Under the pieces are notes generated by a model. It searched no databases and was not told the origin of the DNA. It saw nothing but the letters and a program-made list of their open reading frames with translations. A program made the position numbers and the translations under genes. A stretch of 64,000 nt of DNA from Brenneria izadpanahii. Lineage in GTDB: Bacteria > Pseudomonadota > Gammaproteobacteria > Enterobacterales > Enterobacteriaceae. Of the stretch, positions 57,036 through 64,000 are shown piece by piece. The stretch spans positions 930,001 to 994,000 of the forward strand of contig NZ_CP050854.1 in NCBI RefSeq assembly GCF_017569925.1, given 5' to 3'. Positions within the stretch are counted from its first letter, which is position 1, and each line of letters begins with the position of its first letter.

Positions 57036-58817
57036 GTGATTATTTCCACTGGACAAAAAAACTGCCATTCGGGTTTCTGTATGCCACATCGCCGTATTTG
57101 GGGTTTATTGTGCGTACTACTCTTTCCCTCCGCCAGTTTCGCCGCCAATGTACGTTTGCAAGTCGTTGGATTGGATGGCGCGCTGCAAAAGAATGTGCGG
57201 GCGCGTTTATCCACGATCGCCGCCGATGAAGTTAATGCCGATGGCCGTTTCCGGTCGCGCGTAGATGATGCGATTCGTCAGGGGTTGCGCGCCCTGGGAT
57301 ATTATGATCCGCAAATTGCGTTTGAATTTCGTCCCGCGGTCAATGGCGGACGTCCGGTCCTGATCGCCACCGTAACGCCCGGCGAACCGGTAAAAATAGC
57401 CGACGTGAACATTGCCCTGCGGGGCGGCGCTCATGACGACAAAGATTATCAGCAGCTGGTGAAGGATGATGCGCCCAAGGTAGGCTCCGTGCTTAATCAC
57501 GGCGATTACGACAGCTTCAAAAACTCTCTGAATAGTTTGTCGTTGCGTAAGGGGTATTTCGATGCCCGCTTTCTGCAGAGTCAGTTAGGCGTTATACAGG
57601 AAGAGCGGCAAGCCTTTTGGGATATCGATTTTGACAGCGGCGAGCGTTACCGTTTCGGCGAAATTAAATTCCAGGGATCGCAAATCCGTGAGGATTACTT
57701 GCGCAATCTGGTGCCGTTTCACGCCGGCGATGCCTACAGCAGCGAAAATCTGGGGGAATTCAACCGTCGTTTATCGGCCACGGGCTGGTTTAATTCGGTG
57801 GTGGTCTCGCCTGATTTCAGCCACTCGAAGGAAACTAAAACCCTGCCGCTGGATGCGGTCGTCACTCCCCGCACCCGTAACCGTATAGAGACCGGGGTCG
57901 GGTATGCGACCGACGTGGGGCCGCGCTTCAAAACCACTTGGAACAAGCCCTGGATCAATTCCTACGGGCATAGTCTGGAGAGCAGCCTCAGCGTATCCGC
58001 CCCTGAACAGTCCCTCGATCTAAGTTATAAAATTCCGTTGCTGAAGAACCCGTTGGAGCAGTATTACCTGCTGCAAGGCGGTTTCAAACGTGAAGATCTT
58101 AACGATACGCAGTCCGACTCGACCACGCTGAACGTAGCGCGTTACTGGGACTTATCCAGCGGTTGGCAGCGGGCGGTTAATCTGCGTTGGAGTCTCGATC
58201 ACTTTACGCAGGGCAGCGTGACGGACACCACTATGTTGATCTATCCCGGCGTAAGCATTAACCGTACCCGTCAGCGGGGCGGGCTGATGCCGGTGTGGGG
58301 AGACAGCCAACGTTACTCTATTGATGTTTCCGATACCCTATGGGGATCGGATATCGACTTTGTCGTTTTGCAGGCGCAAAACGTCTGGATCAGAACGCTG
58401 GCGGAGAAGCACCGTTTTGTCGCGCGCGGCAATCTGGGGTGGATCGAAACCAACAGCTTTTCGCGTGTTCCGCCGTCCCTGCGTTTCTTCGCCGGCGGCG
58501 ATCGCAGCATTCGCGGCTATAAATACAAATCCATATCGCCGCGTGACAGCGAAGGTAAATTGACCGGGGCGTCTAAGCTGGCCACCGGGTCGCTGGAGTA
58601 TCAATACAACGTGTCGGGAAAATGGTGGGGGGCGGTGTTCGTGGATTCCGGCGAGGCCGTCAACGATATCAAGCAGAATGATTTTAAAACCGGCGCGGGC
58701 GTCGGCGTTCGCTGGGCGTCCCCTATTGGTCCGGTGAAGTTTGACCTGGCGACGCCGATTGGCGACCCGGAGAAACACGGCGTGCAGTTCTATATCGCTT
58801 TGGGGCCTGAATTATGA
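57036..58817 (+). CDS. tamA: Outer-membrane translocation and assembly protein TamA
   Basis: Omp85-family protein with three POTRA domains and a 16-strand barrel; with TamB it assists assembly of outer-membrane proteins and lipid transport. 593 residues from the GTG at 57036 (AGGGAG just upstream); an ATG at 57081 would give a shorter signal peptide ([22 protein letters not shown], first 20 [20 protein letters not shown]). The barrel contains the conserved [14 protein letters not shown] (VRGF/Y motif region, about 488-501) and ends FYIALGPEL with an aromatic near the end. Overlaps tamB by four bases. Confidence 0.95.
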   Translation: MIISTGQKNCHSGFCMPHRRIWGLLCVLLFPSASFAANVRLQVVGLDGALQKNVRARLSTIAADEVNADGRFRSRVDDAIRQGLRALGYYDPQIAFEFRPAVNGGRPVLIATVTPGEPVKIADVNIALRGGAHDDKDYQQLVKDDAPKVGSVLNHGDYDSFKNSLNSLSLRKGYFDARFLQSQLGVIQEERQAFWDIDFDSGERYRFGEIKFQGSQIREDYLRNLVPFHAGDAYSSENLGEFNRRLSATGWFNSVVVSPDFSHSKETKTLPLDAVVTPRTRNRIETGVGYATDVGPRFKTTWNKPWINSYGHSLESSLSVSAPEQSLDLSYKIPLLKNPLEQYYLLQGGFKREDLNDTQSDSTTLNVARYWDLSSGWQRAVNLRWSLDHFTQGSVTDTTMLIYPGVSINRTRQRGGLMPVWGDSQRYSIDVSDTLWGSDIDFVVLQAQNVWIRTLAEKHRFVARGNLGWIETNSFSRVPPSLRFFAGGDRSIRGYKYKSISPRDSEGKLTGASKLATGSLEYQYNVSGKWWGAVFVDSGEAVNDIKQNDFKTGAGVGVRWASPIGPVKFDLATPIGDPEKHGVQFYIALGPEL

Positions 58818-61800
58818 GTGTGATGAATAAAATGGGCCTGATGAAAAAAATTGGCATTGGTTTTCTCGCTTTCCTGTTGTTATTGCTTATAGCGCTGGTG
58901 TTGCTGGTGGGGACGACGCCGGGTTTGCATCTGTTGCTGAATGGCGCCGCGCGCTTTGTGCCTGGGCTGGAAATCGCCGAGGTCAACGGCGGCTGGCGCG
59001 ACCTGACCTTGAAGAACATGCGTTATCAAATGCCGGGCGTTACGGTTAAGGCGGAGGTGTTTCATTTGTCGCTGGCGCCGGGCTGTCTGTTGAGAAGCCA
59101 GCTATGCGTCAACGATTTGTCGGCGCAGAATGTCGACGTGGCCGTGGATACCAAATCGTTGCCCGCCTCGGAGGAAACCCCGGCGCCCAGCGAACCGCTG
59201 ACCGAATTATCCGCGCCGTTTCCCATCGCCTTACGTCAGTTGGTGTTGAATAACGTCCATGTCACCGTAGACGATACGGCCATATCACTGGGCGAGTTCC
59301 GCACCGGTATGGAGTGGAAAGAGCGGATGCTGACGCTGCTGCCCACCAAAATCGGCGCGCTGTTGGTGGCGTTGCCGAAAACGCCGGTCGATGTGCTTGA
59401 GGATGGCAAAGTGACGGCGGCGGAAGTGGCGGCGGCCGTCAAAGAAACCGCCGCCGACGTTCGCGCGTCGGTGGAAAACGGAACGACGCAGACGATTGAA
59501 ATCAATAAGACGTTGCCCGGCGCGCAAACGCAGCCTGGCGAGACGGCCACGGCCGCCGCCGATAAAAACAACGCGGCGCAGAAAACCGCCCCCGCAGGCG
59601 ACGCCACCCCCGCTCAACCGGAGCAGCCGCTCGGCGAGCGCTTGGCCGAGCTATTCTCCAAGCCTTTATTGCCCGATTTGCCGCAATTTACCCTGCCGCT
59701 GGATCTCAACATCGCGGAAATTCATGGTGAACAACTGCGGCTGACGGGCGATCAGGACATCCTGATCTCCGATCTGCGGATCCAGGCATCAACCCGTGAA
59801 CAGCGCCTGAGTCTGGATAAGTTTATCGTGCAGTCGCCGCAGGGCGGGCTGAACGTGAGCGGGAATGCAACGCTCAGCGATAGCTGGCCGGTCTCCTTCA
59901 CCGCCAACGGCGTACTGAACGTCGATCCGCTGAAGGGGGAAAAACTCAAACTCACCGTTGGTGGCGGACTACGTGAACAACTGAATGTCGCGCTCAACCT
60001 GTCCGGCCCGCAGCGGGCGCAGCTCAATCTGCAAACCGAACTGGCGCAGGCAGGGTTGCCGCTGGGGCTTACGCTGCAAACCGATCGGGTGCGCTGGCCG
60101 TTAACCGGAGAGGCGCAATACCAGGCGAACGACCTGCAATTGCAGTTGAACGGCAAAGCCACGGATTACACCCTCTCGCTACGCAGCGATGTGCGCGGAA
60201 CCGATTTGCCGCCCGCCTCGCTGGCGCTGGACGGGAACGGTAATGTACAGCAGTTTAATCTGACGCGTCTGCGTCTGTCCGCCCTGGAGGGGCATGCCGA
60301 TCTGAGCGCCGTGGTGGACTGGAGCAAGGCCATTAGCTGGCGCAGCGAACTGGTTTTGAGCGGCATCAATACGGCGAAACAGTGGCCGGAGTGGCCGGCG
60401 AAAATTGACGGCAAGGTGACCACGCGCGGCAGTCTGTATGGCGGCAACTGGCAGCTACAGGTGCCGGAGCTGCGTCTGGATGGCAATGTGAAGCAGAACA
60501 AGCTGTCCGCCAGAGGCGAACTGCGGGGAAACGCCGCCGGCCAGTGGCAAATTCCGGGGCTTAATCTGGCGCTGGGCGTCAACCAGCTTAACGTTAAGGG
60601 CGAACTGAGCGATAAGTGGCAGTTGGATGCCGATATCAATGCGCCGTCGCTCACCGGCACGCTGCCCGGTCTGGCCGGACGCGCCGTCGGTACGCTGAAA
60701 CTGCGCGGCAACCTGCGTGAACCGCAGATATTGGCGGATATCACCGCATCCGGTCTGCGCTGGCAGGAGATGACCATCAGCCGCATCAAAGTGGATGGCG
60801 ACGTACGATCCGAGCAACAGATTCAGGGTAAGCTGGCGGTGCGTCTGGAGCAACTGCATCAGGAAGGTCTGGATATCGGTTTGCTGACGTTGAATGCCGA
60901 CGGCAATGAAAAACAGCATCAGCTGCGCCTGAATATGGAAGGCAAGCCGGTATCGGGGCAGTTGGCGCTGTCCGGCAGCTTCGACCGCCAGACCCAGCGC
61001 TGGCGGGGGACGCTGAACAATACCCGGTTTGATACGCCGGTCGGCGAATGGCGTTTAACGCAGTCGATGGCGCTGGATTATCAGAATCTCCAGCAGAAAA
61101 TCAGTATCGGTACGCATTGCTGGCGTAACCCTAATGCCGAGCTTTGCGTGCCAAGAACCATTGAAGCCGGGCCGAGCGGTCAAGCGAGTATCAGATTAAA
61201 CCGTTTCGATTTAGCCATGCTCAAGCCTTTCCTGGGGGAAGATACCGTCTTGGCGGGAAGTTTCACCGGGGGGGCCGATGTAAGCTGGCAGCCTGGGCAG
61301 AGTCTGCCGCAGGCGAAAGTGACGTTGGTGGGCAACGGCGTGAATGTTCGTCAGCAGGTGCAGGGCAAAACGCTGCCCGTTGCATTTGAGACGCTGACGC
61401 TGAATGCCGGGATCGATCGCGGCCGCGCGCAGCTTGGCTGGCTGATAGCCATTCGTGATAACGGCCGCTTCAGCGGCGATGTGCAGATTACCGATCCGCA
61501 GGGGAGACGTAATCTTGGCGGAACCATCGCCATCAATAACATCTCTCTGGCTTTGCTTACCCCGGTGTTGCAACAAGGGGAAAAAGCCACGGGCATGTTG
61601 AACGCCAATTTGCGTCTGGCGGGGAATGCGGCGCGCCCGCAGGTATTCGGTCAGGTGGCGTTGGATCAGTTTGACCTGGACGGCAGTTGGATGCCGATTG
61701 ATTTGACCAATGGCCAGTTGGCGGTGAATTTCAACGGCATGTCTTCAACGTTGCAGGGTTTTCTGAAAACGGACAACGGGCAGTTAAATCTGAGCGGGAA

Positions 61801-62782
61801 TGCCGATTGGGCGCAACCGGAGGCATGGCGGGCCAGTATTGCAGCCAAAGGGGATAAAATTCGGGTAACCGTTCCGCCGATGGCGCGTCTGGACGTCTCG
61901 CCGGACATTGTGTTTGAGGCGACGCCGCAGTTGTTCGCGTTGAATGGTTCGGTCAATATTCCCTGGGCGCGTATTGTGGTCAATGAACTGCCGGAGAGCG
62001 CGGTGGGCGTTTCGTCCGATGAAGTGATGCTGGATGCGAATCGTCAGCCGCTGCGGGAAGCCTCGACTTCCATCCCCATCAACAGCAATCTGACCATCCG
62101 CATCGGCGATGATGTCCGGCTGGATGCCTACGGACTGCGGGCCCGTTTGCAGGGCGACCTAAAAATGATACAGGATGAACGCGGGCTGGGGATCAACGGA
62201 CAGGTCAATATCCCTTCCGGCCGCTTCAAGGCCTACGGACAGGATCTTATTGTGCAAAAAGGCGTGATTCTGTTTTCTGGTCCGCCGGATCAGCCGGTAC
62301 TCAATATTGAGGCCGTGCGTAATCCCGATAATACGGCTGATGACGTGACTGCCGGCGTGCGCGTCACCGGCATGGCCAGCGCGCCCAAGCTGGAGGTGTT
62401 CTCCGATCCGACCATGTCGCAGCAAGAAGCGCTGTCATATCTGCTCAGAGGCGAGGGGCTCGACAGCAGCGGCGCCGATAGTTCGGCAATGACTTCGATG
62501 CTTATTGGTTTAGGGGTTGCACAAAGTGGTCAAGTTGTGGGTAAAATCGGCGAGGCTTTTGGGGTGAGTAATTTAGCTCTGGATACACAGGGCGCTGGCG
62601 ATAGTTCTCAAGTGGTCGTCAGCGGTTACGTTCTTCCCGGCCTGCAAGTCAAATATGGCGTTGGCATATTTGATTCTTTGGCAACGTTAACGCTGCGTTA
62701 CCGTTTGATGCCAAAGTTATACTTGGAAGCGGTGTCTGGTCTCGATCAGGCATTAGATGTGCTCTATCAGTTTGAGTTCTAG
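58814..62782 (+). CDS. tamB: Translocation and assembly module protein TamB
   Basis: Giant AsmA-like protein anchored in the inner membrane (helix at about residues 14-33), spanning the periplasm to TamA and, in current models, moving phospholipids to the outer membrane. 1322 residues, about 60 more than E. coli TamB. The extra length comes from an Ala/Thr/Pro/Gln-rich stretch at about 192-270 (for example [20 protein letters not shown]) that separates two conserved parts. The C-terminal DUF490 domain ([21 protein letters not shown], ending [20 protein letters not shown]) is well kept. Start overlaps tamA (ATGA). Confidence 0.96.
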   Translation: MSVMNKMGLMKKIGIGFLAFLLLLLIALVLLVGTTPGLHLLLNGAARFVPGLEIAEVNGGWRDLTLKNMRYQMPGVTVKAEVFHLSLAPGCLLRSQLCVNDLSAQNVDVAVDTKSLPASEETPAPSEPLTELSAPFPIALRQLVLNNVHVTVDDTAISLGEFRTGMEWKERMLTLLPTKIGALLVALPKTPVDVLEDGKVTAAEVAAAVKETAADVRASVENGTTQTIEINKTLPGAQTQPGETATAAADKNNAAQKTAPAGDATPAQPEQPLGERLAELFSKPLLPDLPQFTLPLDLNIAEIHGEQLRLTGDQDILISDLRIQASTREQRLSLDKFIVQSPQGGLNVSGNATLSDSWPVSFTANGVLNVDPLKGEKLKLTVGGGLREQLNVALNLSGPQRAQLNLQTELAQAGLPLGLTLQTDRVRWPLTGEAQYQANDLQLQLNGKATDYTLSLRSDVRGTDLPPASLALDGNGNVQQFNLTRLRLSALEGHADLSAVVDWSKAISWRSELVLSGINTAKQWPEWPAKIDGKVTTRGSLYGGNWQLQVPELRLDGNVKQNKLSARGELRGNAAGQWQIPGLNLALGVNQLNVKGELSDKWQLDADINAPSLTGTLPGLAGRAVGTLKLRGNLREPQILADITASGLRWQEMTISRIKVDGDVRSEQQIQGKLAVRLEQLHQEGLDIGLLTLNADGNEKQHQLRLNMEGKPVSGQLALSGSFDRQTQRWRGTLNNTRFDTPVGEWRLTQSMALDYQNLQQKISIGTHCWRNPNAELCVPRTIEAGPSGQASIRLNRFDLAMLKPFLGEDTVLAGSFTGGADVSWQPGQSLPQAKVTLVGNGVNVRQQVQGKTLPVAFETLTLNAGIDRGRAQLGWLIAIRDNGRFSGDVQITDPQGRRNLGGTIAINNISLALLTPVLQQGEKATGMLNANLRLAGNAARPQVFGQVALDQFDLDGSWMPIDLTNGQLAVNFNGMSSTLQGFLKTDNGQLNLSGNADWAQPEAWRASIAAKGDKIRVTVPPMARLDVSPDIVFEATPQLFALNGSVNIPWARIVVNELPESAVGVSSDEVMLDANRQPLREASTSIPINSNLTIRIGDDVRLDAYGLRARLQGDLKMIQDERGLGINGQVNIPSGRFKAYGQDLIVQKGVILFSGPPDQPVLNIEAVRNPDNTADDVTAGVRVTGMASAPKLEVFSDPTMSQQEALSYLLRGEGLDSSGADSSAMTSMLIGLGVAQSGQVVGKIGEAFGVSNLALDTQGAGDSSQVVVSGYVLPGLQVKYGVGIFDSLATLTLRYRLMPKLYLEAVSGLDQALDVLYQFEF

Positions 62783-62784
62783 CG

Positions 62785-63135
62785 ATGCGAATTATTGTCT
62801 ACGGCAGTTTACGACGCAAACAGGGAAACAGTCACTGGATGACCAATGCTCAATGGTTGGGGGATTGCCAACTCGCTGGATACGAGTTGTATAACCTCGG
62901 CCATTATCCGGCGGTGGTGCCTGGTGATGGGAAGATTTATGGCGAAGTGTATCGTATCAGTTCGTCGATACTGGCGGAGCTGGATGCATTGAAACGAGAT
63001 GGTCACGAATACCGACGTGAACTGATCGGCACCCCATTGGGGAACGCCTGGATCTATTTATATAAACATTCGGTCGCGGGCTTGCCGCGCATCCCCAGCG
63101 GGGATTGGCTGCAGCGTGAAGAAGAAGAGCCATAA
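62785..63135 (+). CDS. ytfP: Gamma-glutamylcyclotransferase-like protein YtfP
   Basis: 116 residues, GGCT-fold. MRIIVYGSLRRKQGNSHWMT carries the substrate-binding YGSLR motif; the proposed catalytic Glu is in the segment around residues 60-75 (LDALKRDGHEYRRELIG). It begins two bases after the tamB stop, as in E. coli, and is presumably co-transcribed. Enzyme activity is inferred from the fold only. Confidence 0.9.
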   Translation: MRIIVYGSLRRKQGNSHWMTNAQWLGDCQLAGYELYNLGHYPAVVPGDGKIYGEVYRISSSILAELDALKRDGHEYRRELIGTPLGNAWIYLYKHSVAGLPRIPSGDWLQREEEEP

Positions 63136-63202
63136 ACAATTTTCGGAAGAATTTTTTCAACGCCGCTTGCGGCGTTTAGTTTGCAAACAATCCTTCATGG
63201 TC

Positions 63203-63268
63203 TAACCCCGCCCGTTCGCTTAATGGATTAACTCCTCCCCCAGACAAGAGGGAGGTTGGGCGGGGTTA
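63203..63268. repeat. Palindromic repeat between ytfP and ppa
   Basis: TAACCCCGCCC (63203-63213) and GGGCGGGGTTA (63258-63268) enclose a second pair CCTCCC/GGGAGG. It lies between converging genes and shares GGTTGGGCGGGG with the copy at 54565-54600. May end transcription from both sides. Confidence 0.7.
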
Positions 63269-63291
63269 TAGCGGCAAACTGTCAGCCAACC

Positions 63292-63822
63292 TTATTTCTT
63301 CTTGGCGCGTTCGAAAGAGGCGACGATCTCCGCTTTAGCGGCTTCGGCGTTATCCCAACCTTCTACTTTTACCCACTTGCCTTTTTCCAGATCTTTGTAA
63401 TGTTCAAAGAAATGGCCGATCTGCGCACGCAGTAATTCCGGCAAATCGTTGACGTCTTTGATGTGATCGTACTCTTTTGTCAGCTTGCTATGCGGCACGG
63501 CGACCAATTTGGCGTCTTCGCCCGCTTCGTCGGTCATTTTCAGTACGCCGACCGGGCGGCAGCGAATAACCGCGCCGGGCTGCAGCGGATAAGGCGTCGG
63601 CACCAGCACGTCAACCGGATCGCCGTCCAGCGACAGCGTATGGTTGATGTAGCCATAGTTGCATGGGTAGAACATGGCGGTAGACATGAAGCGGTCGACG
63701 AACAGCTCGCCGGAGTCCTTATCAATTTCATATTTGATCGGATCGGCGTTAGCGGGGATTTCAATAATTACATAGATATCTTCCGGAAGATCTTTACCTG
63801 CCGGGACATTGTTCAAACTCAT
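63292..63822 (-). CDS. ppa: Inorganic pyrophosphatase
   Basis: Soluble family I pyrophosphatase, 176 residues, splits PPi to drive biosynthesis. [20 protein letters not shown] start and the catalytic aspartates in [17 protein letters not shown] and [16 protein letters not shown] are all present, nearly identical to E. coli. The ATG at 63822 (GAAGGAAAACGAC upstream) is chosen over one eight codons earlier. The bases 63847-64000 upstream hold promoter sequence and no further gene. Confidence 0.98.
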   Translation of the reverse strand: MSLNNVPAGKDLPEDIYVIIEIPANADPIKYEIDKDSGELFVDRFMSTAMFYPCNYGYINHTLSLDGDPVDVLVPTPYPLQPGAVIRCRPVGVLKMTDEAGEDAKLVAVPHSKLTKEYDHIKDVNDLPELLRAQIGHFFEHYKDLEKGKWVKVEGWDNAEAAKAEIVASFERAKKK

Positions 63823-64000
63823 GTCGTTTTCCTTCTCTTCAAACATGAAATGGAGTGGCGGTCATTATAGCCAAAACAGGCTTAATGTCCCCGACTTTTA
63901 GCGCTTTCTGCTCGCCCCTGATTCTCCTTGCGCGGTATGTCATTACTTATGTAATAACGTAACAAACTTATTAATTCGTTCTTAAGTTACGAAACCGGAG

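Overview
The window is enterobacterial chromosome. Two blocks keep the gene order known from Escherichia coli: nsrR-rnr-rlmB, yjfL-bsmA-yjfP, rpsF-priB-rpsR-rplI-ytfB-fklB (30.4-39.9 kb) and cpdB-cysQ-ytfK-ytfL-msrA-tamA-tamB-ytfP-ppa (50.7-63.8 kb). The left end carries rdgB-yggU-yggT-proC-yggS with a divergent pilT-like gene. A YopJ-type type III effector behind an hrp box and an intergenic repeat of the kind common in Pectobacterium, Serratia and Yersinia suggest a plant-associated member of the Pectobacteriaceae or a close relative (Brenneria, Pectobacterium or Dickeya-like). I cannot fix the genus.

Three accessory blocks break up the core. (1) 3.8-17.3 kb holds the effector (minus strand), then a plus-strand series: an orphan DppA paralogue, a PepD-type dipeptidase, a GntR/FadR regulator, a cystathionine-lyase-like PLP enzyme, a glucose-family PTS EIICB and an adenylosuccinate-lyase-like enzyme. 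A convergent PRD-type PTS regulator and a chemoreceptor follow. This looks like an uncharacterised uptake and breakdown pathway. (2) 18.6-28.8 kb holds a toxin-antitoxin pair and then an iron-only nitrogenase cluster, anfH-anfD-anfG-anfK, with a small unknown gene, an Anf3-like split-barrel protein, anfO, the sigma-54 activator anfA, and a second activator-like gene that has a NifA-type C terminus but no GAFTGA loop. A near-perfect -24/-12 promoter lies before anfH. No cofactor-building nif genes are in the window, so NifB and its helpers must be encoded elsewhere. (3) 40.1-49.8 kb is one minus-strand operon for short-chain amides: a urea/amide-type ABC transporter (five genes), a formamidase, AmiC and AmiR-like sensor and antiterminator, and a tandem nitrilase whose second half has lost its active site. 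A sigma-70 promoter and a leader terminator before the first gene fit control by AmiR antitermination.

Broken genes: a truncated prfH with an in-frame stop (35.4 kb) and ytfL with a one-base frameshift in a G run (54.9 kb). I saw no transposase, CRISPR array, rRNA or tRNA gene. Small repeats are present: a ~120 bp enterobacterial repeat between anfH and anfD, a short relative before ytfB, and several strong intergenic inverted repeats.
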